Shown: positions 42,251-49,036 of the stretch, one piece after another
Layout of the letters: every line of letters begins with the position of its first letter
Numbering within the stretch: the first letter of the stretch is position 1
Source of the DNA: Acuticoccus sp039034015
GTDB taxonomy: Bacteria; Pseudomonadota; Alphaproteobacteria; Rhizobiales; Amorphaceae
Direction of reading: 5' to 3'
DNA length: 64,000 bases
Assembly (NCBI GenBank): GCA_039034015.1
Contig: JBCCBM010000003.1
Span: 1-64,000 of the forward strand
The notes under the pieces: model-generated
The model's database searches: none
Told to the model about the DNA's origin: nothing
What the model saw: only the letters and a program-made list of their open reading frames with translations
Made by a program: the position numbers and the translations under genes

Positions 42251-43038
42251 CCGCCGCCATCCAAAGCGCCCACCCCGAGCGCACCATCCTTGCCGTGCGC
42301 CACCACACCGAGACGCTCTTCTCGTTCCGCGTGTCCCGCCCGGCCGGCTTTCGCTTCCGCGCGGGCGAGTTCGTGATGCTCGGCCTTCCGGGGCCAGAGG
42401 GGCGCCCGATCCTGCGCGCCTACTCCATCGCCTCCGCCCCTTGGGAAGAGTTTTTAGAATTTTACTCCATCAAGGTGCCGGACGGCCCGCTCACCTCGCG
42501 CCTTTCAAAGGTCGCGCCGGGCGACGAAATCCTCCTCAAATCCAAAACCACCGGCACGCTGGTGGCCGACGCGCTTGCCCCCGGCGGCACCTTGTGGCTG
42601 GTCGCGACCGGCACGGGCTTTGCCCCCTTTGCCTCCATCATCCGCGATCCGGACACGTACGAGCGGTTTGACCATGTGGTGGTGACCCACACCTGCCGCA
42701 CCGCCGCCGAGCTTTCCTATGGGGAGGACATGGTGCGTGACACCCTCGCGCACCCCCTGTTCGGCGAGATTGCGGCGGGGCGCCTCACCGCCATCAGCGC
42801 CGTGACGCGCGAGCCGACGGCGGGCCTTGCGGGCCGCATCACCGATCTTGCCCGCTCCGGCGCGCTGTTTGATGCCGCCCGCCGGCCCCGCTGGTCGCCC
42901 GAGCGGGACAGGATCATGGTGTGCGGCTCCACCGACATGATCAAAGATCTCAGGGCCGATGTGGAGGCGGCCGGCTTCGCCGAAGGGTCGAACGCCGCGC
43001 CGGGCACGTTTGTGGTCGAAAAGGCGTTTGTGGGTTGA
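42247..43038 (+). CDS. fpr: Ferredoxin-NADP reductase
   Basis: A 263-residue FAD enzyme passing electrons between NADPH and ferredoxin or flavodoxin. FAD-binding RAYSIASAPWEEFLEFYSIKV (residues about 58-78) and GPLTSRL are typical of the bacterial FPR class; the NADPH site is GTGFAPFASIIRD. The C-terminus VEKAFVG is the alphaproteobacterial subclass IA ending, without the C-terminal Tyr of plant enzymes. Its place between DUF934 and cysH makes it the probable electron source for sulfite reduction. Confidence 0.93.
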   Translation: MTAAIQSAHPERTILAVRHHTETLFSFRVSRPAGFRFRAGEFVMLGLPGPEGRPILRAYSIASAPWEEFLEFYSIKVPDGPLTSRLSKVAPGDEILLKSKTTGTLVADALAPGGTLWLVATGTGFAPFASIIRDPDTYERFDHVVVTHTCRTAAELSYGEDMVRDTLAHPLFGEIAAGRLTAISAVTREPTAGLAGRITDLARSGALFDAARRPRWSPERDRIMVCGSTDMIKDLRADVEAAGFAEGSNAAPGTFVVEKAFVG

Positions 43039-43042
43039 GCCG

Positions 43043-43744
43043 ATGGCAGACCTTTTGGCACGACAACCCTCCGCCGTCGGCGCGCTGAACCGCCTCTTTG
43101 GCGAGCGCCCGGCGCAGGACCTGGTCGCCCTTGCGGTGCGCGACCTCTTTCCGGGCCGGCTCGCGCTCACCTCCTCGTTTGGGGCGGAGGCGGTGGTCCT
43201 CCTGCACATGGTGTCGGAAGTGGCGCCGGCGCTCCCGGTCCTGTTTCTCGACACAGGAAAACATTTTGCCGAAACGCTGCGCCACCGGGATACGCTCATC
43301 AGGGCGCTCGGCCTCACCGGGGTGGTCAACCTTGTGCCCGATGCGAGAGCGCTGGCCGAGACGGATCCAGACGGCACGCTCCACGCGAAGAACCCTGATG
43401 CGTGCTGCGCGGTGCGAAAGGTTGCGCCTCTGCAAGCGGCGCTCAAACCCTTTGAGGCGGTGATGGGTGGGCGGCGGCGGGCGCAGTCGGAAAGCCGCGC
43501 CGCGCTCCCTGTGTTTGAGGCGGATGGGATGCGCACCCGCATCAACCCCATCGCCGGCTGGTCGGACGAGGATGTTGCGCTTTACATCTGGCGCCACCAA
43601 CTGCCCGTCCACCCGCTGGTGGAGGCGGGCTATCCCTCCATCGGCTGCGCGCCCTGCACGACGCGCCCGGTGGACGGCGATGGGCGAAGCGGCCGCTGGG
43701 CGGGTTTCATGAAGACCGAGTGCGGCATCCACGGCCGGGCATAA
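43043..43744 (+). CDS. cysH: Adenylyl-sulfate (APS-type) reductase
   Basis: A 233-residue thiol reductase producing sulfite from activated sulfate. It has the substrate motif SSFGAEAVVLLHM (about residues 41-53) and VLFLDTGKHFAET. The paired cysteines CCAVRK (about 113-118) and CAPC (about 205-208) are the CC...CxxC set that holds a 4Fe-4S cluster, the mark of APS-reducing CysH rather than the PAPS-reducing enteric type. The C-terminal KTECGIH supplies the catalytic Cys. The ATG at 43043 lies 4 bases after fpr. This completes an operon from siroheme to sulfite reduction. Confidence 0.93.
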   Translation: MADLLARQPSAVGALNRLFGERPAQDLVALAVRDLFPGRLALTSSFGAEAVVLLHMVSEVAPALPVLFLDTGKHFAETLRHRDTLIRALGLTGVVNLVPDARALAETDPDGTLHAKNPDACCAVRKVAPLQAALKPFEAVMGGRRRAQSESRAALPVFEADGMRTRINPIAGWSDEDVALYIWRHQLPVHPLVEAGYPSIGCAPCTTRPVDGDGRSGRWAGFMKTECGIHGRA

Positions 43745-43747
43745 AAG

Positions 43748-43773
43748 AAGCGCCGCCGGGGCCGGCAGCGCTT
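43748..43773 (+). terminator. Hairpin after cysH
   Basis: AAGCGC..GCCGG and CCGGC..GCGCTT pair with one internal mismatch just after the cysH stop. No long T-run follows. Likely end of the sulfur operon, perhaps with help from the hairpin at 43824-43844. Confidence 0.5.
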
Positions 43774-43823
43774 CGATCGGTTTGAAAAAGGATCGTCGGA
43801 AACGTCTTTGTTGGGTTAATCGG

Positions 43824-43844
43824 GCGGGGCGGAAAACGCCCCGC
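43824..43844. terminator. Hairpin between convergent genes
   Basis: GCGGGGCG, a GAAAA loop and CGCCCCGC form a perfect 8-bp stem, 10 bases beyond the stop of the minus-strand gene at 43855. It may serve both strands. Confidence 0.5.
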
Positions 43845-43854
43845 TTCATAAAGC

Positions 43855-44196
43855 TTAGCGGCAGACTTCGCGCTCTTCGATCACGTAGGCCTGGCGGTAG
43901 CGGTCCCAGTACTCAACCTCTTCGATGAAGCAGCGCTGGCGGGCGTGGGCGGCTTGGTTGGCAATCAGCGCGCCGGTGAGGCCGATGATGCCGAGCGCGC
44001 CGATGGCGGCTGCGTTCCGGCGGCGCTTCTTGCGCCAGCGCTTGCCCACCGTTTCAACGCCGGAAAGCTCTGTCTCGATCTGGTTGGTTTTGAACGCGCC
44101 GAAGGGGGAGGCGGCGGCGGGGGCCGGCGCTGCCAGCGAACCGAGGGTAATGGCAGCGGCGGTGAGCGTCACGACGAAGGCGGTCTTGATGGTCAT
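43855..44196 (-). CDS. Small cationic exported protein, unknown function
   Basis: I do not recognise a family. The 113-residue product has a signal peptide (MTIKTAFVVTLTAAAITLGSLAAPAPAAA) and then a short linker. A strongly basic run (GKRWRKKRRRN, about residues 51-61) is followed by a Gly/Ala-rich hydrophobic segment (AAAIGALGIIGLTGALIANQ, about 62-81). The tail has two Cys (CFIEEVEYWDRYRQAYVIEEREVC) that could form a disulfide. The ATG at 44196 follows AGGAGAC; a longer frame to 44316 lacks a site. It resembles the next gene in being small, exported, basic and Tyr/Trp/Cys-ended. Confidence 0.75.
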   Translation of the reverse strand: MTIKTAFVVTLTAAAITLGSLAAPAPAAASPFGAFKTNQIETELSGVETVGKRWRKKRRRNAAAIGALGIIGLTGALIANQAAHARQRCFIEEVEYWDRYRQAYVIEEREVCR

Positions 44197-44321
44197 TGTC
44201 TGTCTCCTGGCGTTTCCGGTCTGTCGCCGGTGAACCCAATTTGATGACGAATTTGGCATCTTCACGTGACCGGGGTCACAGGGTTGGGGGATGCGGTCGA
44301 AAAAGGTTTCACTCAAAAGGA

Positions 44322-44346
44322 AAAGGCCCGCGGTGGGCGGGCCTTT
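44322..44346 (-). terminator. Terminator of the 44357 gene (minus strand)
   Basis: AAAGGCCCGC and GCGGGCCTTT form a 10-bp stem around five bases. On the minus strand the stem is followed by TTCCTTTTG. It starts 10 bases after the stop at 44357. Confidence 0.8.
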
Positions 44347-44356
44347 GCCATCAAAC

Positions 44357-44584
44357 TTACCAGCAAACGCGGCGTTTTTTCCAAACGTAGCAGTTGTAGC
44401 GGTAGCTCCAGACGCGGATCCGTTTGACCCGGCAGCGGGTCCACACGTTGGTGGTGCCAGCCTCTGCGACGGGGGCGGAAAGGGCCGCGGCCGAGAACGG
44501 GGCGGCGCTCGCAGCGGTGGGGAGCGCGGTCATGGAAACGAGGGCTGCGACGGACGCTGAAACGAGGGCTTTTGAAAAGGTCAT
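44357..44584 (-). CDS. Small Trp/Arg-rich exported protein, unknown function
   Basis: A 75-residue protein without a recognised family. Residues 1-27 form a signal peptide (ALVSASVAALVSMTALPTAASA). The mature 48 residues end in WTRCRVKRIRVWSYRYNCYVW then KKRRVCW: three Cys, many Arg/Lys and several Trp/Tyr, a composition like small envelope-binding or host-defence-like peptides. CGGAGAT precedes the ATG. It has its own terminator. With the gene at 43855 it may be a pair of envelope-associated proteins; this is only a resemblance in layout. Confidence 0.75.
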   Translation of the reverse strand: MTFSKALVSASVAALVSMTALPTAASAAPFSAAALSAPVAEAGTTNVWTRCRVKRIRVWSYRYNCYVWKKRRVCW

Positions 44585-44834
44585 CGAAATATCTCCGTTT
44601 GGTTTTTGTGTCCGGCGCCGTCGTGGTCGTTGTGGTCAGCGCCGCCGTCGATGACCCTGAGGTGGCCCCTCACAAACCGCACACAACCACTTGAACGGGC
44701 CAACATGACACCCAGGAAAGGTGGACAGCATTCCGCGGATCACCGCGTAAGCACCTCAAATCACCACGGGAAATTTTCGTTGTTTGAAAAATCGACTGGC
44801 GGTGCGTCCTGTGACAGGCATCACGCCACAACCA
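44585..44834. other. Intergenic stretch between small-protein gene and DegT gene
   Basis: Together with the terminator at 44835 this is about 308 bases without a gene. The right part of the minus-strand reading should contain the promoter of the gene at 44357. I see no RNA gene in it. Confidence 0.35.
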
Positions 44835-44873
44835 AAACGGGCGCGCCGCACAGTGTGCGACGCGCCCGTTTTG
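44835..44873 (-). terminator. Terminator of the DegT/Gfo operon
   Basis: AAAACGGGCGCG and CGCGCCCGTTTT form a perfect 12-bp stem; the 15-base centre contains a smaller stem (CGCAC / GTGCG). It lies 19 bases beyond the stop at 44893 and could work on both strands. Confidence 0.8.
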
Positions 44874-44892
44874 AACGCCCGATGGGGAGCGG

Positions 44893-46047
44893 TTAGCCGA
44901 CGATATCGATGATGGCATCGGCCACGATGTGCGCTTCCGCGTCCGTCACATCCGGCCCCATGGGCAGGCTAATCACCTCGTTCGCCAATGTTTCGGCCGT
45001 GTGGAGGTCTTCATCACCGGCGAGCATTGCGGTGAAGGCCGGGTGCTTGTGGAGCGGCACGCGATAAAAGAGGCCGGTGCCGATCTGCCGCTCGGTGAGG
45101 GCGGCGCGCACACGGTCGCGGTCCGGCACACGCACGGTGTAGAGCGCGAAGGCGGAGCGCATGGCGCCGTCCCGCGGGGGGAGGGCGCACACACCCTTGA
45201 GGCGCGCATTATAAAGTTCGGCAATCTCTGCGCGGCGGTTGAGCTCGGCCTTGAAGACGGAGAGTTTGGCCTGGAGGATCGCGGCCTGGAGCGTGTCGAG
45301 CCGGCCGGTCATGCCGATGCGCATCGCCTCATCCCCATCGCCCGCGCGGCCGTGGGTGCGGATTTGGCGCACGGCCTCTGCAAGCCCGTCATCATCGGTC
45401 AGGATGGCGCCGCCATCGCCAAACGCGCCCAGCGGCTTGGTGGGGTAAAAGCTGACGCATGAGATTGGCGCAAGGGCGCCCACGCGCACACCGTCCGCCG
45501 CGCCGCCAAAACTTTGCGCAGCGTCCGCAATCACCGTGAGGCCGGCCTCCGCGGCGGCCTTTTTGATGGCGGGGTAGTCGGCCGGGCGGCCGAAAAGGTC
45601 CACCGGCATCACCGCCTTGGGGTTGAGGCCGCGGGCGCGGGCGCTGTCTGCGGCGGCCACAATGGTGTCGGCGCGCATGTTGTAGTCGTCGGCGTGGACG
45701 TCGACGAAAACGGGGGTGGCGCCGACCGAGACCACGACGGCCGCCGTTGCGGAGAAGGTGAAAGCGGGCACAATCACCGCGTCGCCCGCGCCAACGCCCA
45801 TTGCCATCAGCGCCATAATCAGCGCATCGCGGCCGGAGGAGACGCCGATGGCGTGGGCAACGCCGGAGAAGGCGGCCAGATCGTCCTCAAGGGCGGTGAC
45901 TTCTGGGCCGAGGATGAATTGGCCGTGGTCCATCACCTTGGCGACGCGGCGGTCGATGTCGTGGCGGAGGCGCTGTTGCTGGCGTTTGAGGTCAAACAGC
46001 GGGATCGGGGAGAGGGCGGCGTCAGCCTGAAGAGCGATCGCAGACAT
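44893..46047 (-). CDS. DegT/DnrJ/EryC1/StrS family aminotransferase
   Basis: A 384-residue PLP enzyme of the sugar aminotransferase family (WbpE/DesV-like). Motifs are PIPLFDLKRQQQRL near the start, GVSSGRDALIMALMAMGVGAGDAVIVPAFTFSATA (residues about 69-103), DAAQSFGG (about 182-189) and the PLP-lysine loop SFYPTKPLGAFGDGGAI (about 203-219). Such enzymes transfer an amino group to a keto-sugar nucleotide for surface glycans. The upstream Gfo/Idh gene, 9 bases away, fits a two-step oxidation/transamination of a UDP-sugar, as in WbpB/WbpE. Other sugar-cluster genes are not nearby. Confidence 0.9.
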   Translation of the reverse strand: MSAIALQADAALSPIPLFDLKRQQQRLRHDIDRRVAKVMDHGQFILGPEVTALEDDLAAFSGVAHAIGVSSGRDALIMALMAMGVGAGDAVIVPAFTFSATAAVVVSVGATPVFVDVHADDYNMRADTIVAAADSARARGLNPKAVMPVDLFGRPADYPAIKKAAAEAGLTVIADAAQSFGGAADGVRVGALAPISCVSFYPTKPLGAFGDGGAILTDDDGLAEAVRQIRTHGRAGDGDEAMRIGMTGRLDTLQAAILQAKLSVFKAELNRRAEIAELYNARLKGVCALPPRDGAMRSAFALYTVRVPDRDRVRAALTERQIGTGLFYRVPLHKHPAFTAMLAGDEDLHTAETLANEVISLPMGPDVTDAEAHIVADAIIDIVG

Positions 46048-46056
46048 TGTTGACCT

Positions 46057-46971
46057 TTATGCAGACAGTTTCAGCGCGGCCGTGGCGATGGCTGCGCGCA
46101 CGCGATCGGCAACGCCAAGGGCGGCGCGCCCGGCCAGACCATCAACCCGCGGTCGGCCCTCCCCCGCGACAACGCGGAGGAATTCGTCAAGTTCAACGGC
46201 AAGGTTGTCGCGTCCGTGCGCGACGGGAAGTGTGTGGGCGGCGCCTTGTGCGGTGCGCGTGACGGTCATCACGGCAAGGTCGGCGTGGAGGACGCCGGCG
46301 GCATCATAGACGGTGAGCGTTCGTGACACGCTGGGCGAAAGCCGGCTTGCCGACAGGTCCGCAACCACGCCGTTGGCGAAGGTGAGGGTGGCGCGGGCGG
46401 CCTCTTGCCCGTGGGGGGCGAGGGCGGTGGCGCTCACCGCGTCCACCGGCGCGCCGGCGATGGCGAGCGCAAGATCAATGTCGTGGATCATGAGGTCGCG
46501 CACCACGTCCACCTTGGGGGCGGTGGCGCGCGGGGGGTTGTGGCGGGTGGCAACGATGTGGCGCGGCTTATAAACGGCGCCCGCAAGGGCCTCGAACGCT
46601 GCGGAAAAGCGCTCGATATGGCCCACCTGGATGAATGTGCCACTGGCAACGGCGGCGGCGATCAGCCGGTCGGCCTCCGCCTTTGTCTGCGCGATGGGCT
46701 TTTCGATGAACACTGGGCGGCCGGCGGTGAGGAAGGGCAGCGCAAGGGCGGCGTGGGCCTCGGTGGGGGCGGCGATGATGGCAGCGTCCATCGCGTCCGG
46801 CGCGATGGTTGTGGCAGCGCGCGCCCCATGCTCCGCGGCGACGGCGGTGGCGCGCGCAAGGTCAGCGTCAATCACCGTCAGGGTGGCGACGTTGGGGTGG
46901 GCGGCAAGGTGGCGGGCGTGGTGGCGACCGAACGCCCCAGCGCCGACCGATGCCACATTCAGGCGTGTCAT
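46057..46971 (-). CDS. Gfo/Idh/MocA family oxidoreductase (probable sugar-nucleotide type)
   Basis: A 304-residue NAD(P)-dependent oxidoreductase. The Rossmann motif VASVGAGAFGRHHARHLAAHP is at residues about 6-26, the EKP motif is FIEKPIAQTKAEADRL (about 92-107) and the catalytic region reads VDVVRDLMIHDIDLALAIAG with the His-Asp pair. It precedes the DegT aminotransferase by 9 bases on the same strand, so oxidation of a sugar nucleotide followed by transamination is likely. A link to the lipid cluster at 47954 is not shown by the sequence. Confidence 0.88.
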   Translation of the reverse strand: MTRLNVASVGAGAFGRHHARHLAAHPNVATLTVIDADLARATAVAAEHGARAATTIAPDAMDAAIIAAPTEAHAALALPFLTAGRPVFIEKPIAQTKAEADRLIAAAVASGTFIQVGHIERFSAAFEALAGAVYKPRHIVATRHNPPRATAPKVDVVRDLMIHDIDLALAIAGAPVDAVSATALAPHGQEAARATLTFANGVVADLSASRLSPSVSRTLTVYDAAGVLHADLAVMTVTRTAQGAAHTLPVAHGRDNLAVELDEFLRVVAGEGRPRVDGLAGRAALGVADRVRAAIATAALKLSA

Positions 46972-47193
46972 GGACGCCGAGATAGCACGGGGCGCCTGTG
47001 GAATAAGTTATCGGCGGGCCACACCTGCCAGTTTTGCGCTCAATTGGTGTTGCAGCATGTTACGGCGTGTATCGGCCCCGACGGGCACGCGAAAACCGTG
47101 CCAAAAAGGTTAACGCGACACCCGTCCGATTGTTCTGCAACTTTTGCGCGATCTTAGTGGGTGTTTCGATCTTTGCGCGAATACGCGGGCGGC

Positions 47194-47661
47194 CTACCCA
47201 TCGCCCTCCACGACCTTGCCGAGCCAGCGTTCGGTCTTCACGTGCTCCCAACCGAAAGCATGGTCGGTGCTGCCATCGCGGCGCAGGCGCGCAAGGCGCG
47301 CAAACGCCTCGTCAAGCGTTGGCCAGGCGCCGTCTGGCACCGACCACATCACAAAGTCCCGGTCGCCGGTCCCGGTGAACCACTCGGCCTTTCGGTCAAA
47401 AAAGCGCCGATGGATGGTGGTCCAGACAAAGCGCTGCAGGCTGTCGACATCCCGCCAGGCGGACATGTTGACGATGGTGCCTGGCTCGGCCGGGTGGTTG
47501 AGGCTGGTCGCATCGTTCCCCTCGCCCGTGAGGCGCCACAAAAAGCCGTCGGACCGTTCCGCGATGGCGTTCACCCGGTCGAGCGCGTTCATAAAGTCGG
47601 CGATCTCAGGCGCATCCAGCGCAAATTTTGGGCGGGCAATGTTGAGCTGCGCCACGGGCAT
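47194..47661 (-). CDS. DUF3291 domain-containing protein
   Basis: A 155-residue cytoplasmic protein of the DUF3291 family, related in fold to dimeric alpha/beta-barrel monooxygenase-like proteins. It begins AQLNIARPKFALDAPEIADFMNALDRVNAIAERSDGFLWRLTGEG, the typical start with the Asp-rich contact, and later has NMSAWRDVDSLQRFVWTTIHRRFFDRKAEWF and FVMWSVPDGAWPTLDEAFARL. Function is unknown. It stands alone on the minus strand, with 222 bases of apparently non-coding sequence to 46971 on its 3' side and 292 bases on its 5' side shared with the kinase gene. Confidence 0.88.
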   Translation of the reverse strand: MPVAQLNIARPKFALDAPEIADFMNALDRVNAIAERSDGFLWRLTGEGNDATSLNHPAEPGTIVNMSAWRDVDSLQRFVWTTIHRRFFDRKAEWFTGTGDRDFVMWSVPDGAWPTLDEAFARLARLRRDGSTDHAFGWEHVKTERWLGKVVEGDG

Positions 47662-47953
47662 GGTCCGTCTTCCGGTTTTTCGCGGGTCGCCGGCCGGCTA
47701 TTTTCTGAGCGTGCGCGGCCGAACCCTTTCATCCCACCGCGGACGGCCCTTCGCAAGAACCCGCCGTCATCGGGCCGGCGCTCGCAGTTCGCCTGGGGAT
47801 TGTGCGGATTTGCCAACGCGCGGTGATGTGATCGTCGTCACTGCGCCATGTGATCAGGTTGTTAAATTTGTTGACGTCTGGGCCCTCCAGGGTCTTGTTC
47901 GACGGCCCCATCCCCTGTTGGCGGGGGCGTCAGGATCGGAGAACGAACGCGCC
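47662..47953. other. Divergent promoter region before the kinase-PKS cluster
   Basis: This stretch separates the DUF3291 gene from the PfkB kinase gene. It has an AT-rich patch around 47858-47872 (GTTGTTAAATTTGTTGACG) that is the best candidate for a promoter toward the cluster. A long frame runs through it but is not protein-like. No RNA gene is seen. Confidence 0.35.
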
Positions 47954-48850
47954 GTGATCGTGACCTGCGGAGAAGCGCTTGTGGACCTCATGCCGGAGAT
48001 GACGGCTGAGGGTGTGCGCTACCGCCCCGTGCTTGGCGGCTCCCACTACACGGTGGCGATTGGGATCGCAAAGTTGGGCGGCCATGCGGGCTATCTGTGG
48101 GAGCTTTCGACCGACGCCCTTGGTTGCGCCCTTTACGATCGCCTGCGCGGTGAAGGTGTGGTGGTGGATCATGTGGCCCGGTCCGCCCGGGCAACCCCCA
48201 TTGCCATCATCGACAAATCGGGGCCCGAGCCGCGGTACAACATTGCCGACCCCGACCGGGTGATGGACGACACGCCTTTGCCGGCGCTGCCTGCCGGGGT
48301 GAGTTGTCTTCATATTGGCTCTGCCGTCACCTCGCGGGAGCCCATTGGGGCGGCGGTGGAGGCGTTTGCGGCGGCCGCGCCCTTCGTGTCGATGGACATC
48401 AACGCCCGGCCGCCGAGCATTGCCGACGCCGCGGCCTACCGCGCGCGTTTGCGCCGTTTGTGGCCGGCCTGCGCCATTTTCAAGGCGAGCGTTGCGGACA
48501 TTGAGGCGATCGGGGCGGGGGACCCAGTTGCCTATATGCAATCTGTGGTGGCGGCCGGTGTGCCCCTTGCGATCTTGACCATGGCGCAGGACGGGGCCTG
48601 TGCGTTCACGCCGCGTTCAAGCGTTGAGGTGCCGACACTCACACGAGAGGTCGTGGATCCTGTCGGCGCGGGGGATGCGTTCATGGCGGCATTGTTGGCA
48701 ACGCTCCAGGCTGGCGCCAGGCTTGCACGCGGATCGCTCGGCGTACTCTCGGATCAGGATATGGGGGCATTGTTGTCTCGGGCACAGCGAGCGGCGGCGT
48801 TTGCGTGCGCGCGGCAGGGCGCTGAGATGCCGTCGGAGGCTGATCTATGA
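47954..48850 (+). CDS. PfkB family carbohydrate kinase
   Basis: A 298-residue ribokinase-fold kinase. It starts VTCGEALVDLMPE, has the substrate glycine pair in VLGGSHYTVAIGIAKLGG (about residues 28-45; usual fructokinases have GGSPxNVA), ARATPIAIIDKSGPEPRY and the anion-hole/catalytic VDPVGAGDAFMAALLATL with Asp241. The length fits fructokinases. GTG at 47954 is the start, since the conserved sequence begins at once. It lies 186 bases before the polyketide synthase in the same direction; whether it serves that pathway or central sugar metabolism is open. Confidence 0.85.
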   Translation: MIVTCGEALVDLMPEMTAEGVRYRPVLGGSHYTVAIGIAKLGGHAGYLWELSTDALGCALYDRLRGEGVVVDHVARSARATPIAIIDKSGPEPRYNIADPDRVMDDTPLPALPAGVSCLHIGSAVTSREPIGAAVEAFAAAAPFVSMDINARPPSIADAAAYRARLRRLWPACAIFKASVADIEAIGAGDPVAYMQSVVAAGVPLAILTMAQDGACAFTPRSSVEVPTLTREVVDPVGAGDAFMAALLATLQAGARLARGSLGVLSDQDMGALLSRAQRAAAFACARQGAEMPSEADL

Positions 48851-49036
48851 TGGAAGGCATCGGGTGGACTTCTCAATGGCCTGGGCCATTCTTGCAGCGC
48901 AGCAAGGGATCGCCTATGCGAAGGTCCCGGCTGCAGGTCACCCCGGCGGGGCGCGAGGGCGCGTGCGCGATTTGGAATTAAGAGTTTGGTTGTCCGACCT
49001 GGGCTTGCGGGCGCATCGGACCGGAGGATTGCGCGC

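Noticed and set aside
47144..48850. A 568-residue protein including the kinase
   Set aside because: The first 270 residues have no protein-like pattern and cross the DUF3291 gene. Kinase homology begins at the GTG at 47954.
48847..48981. A 44-codon frame overlapping the PfkB stop (ATGA) before the PKS
   Set aside because: The start coupling is neat, but the sequence is Arg/Gly-rich without features, has no own ribosome site and looks like chance in high-GC DNA. It would need ribosome profiling or conservation.
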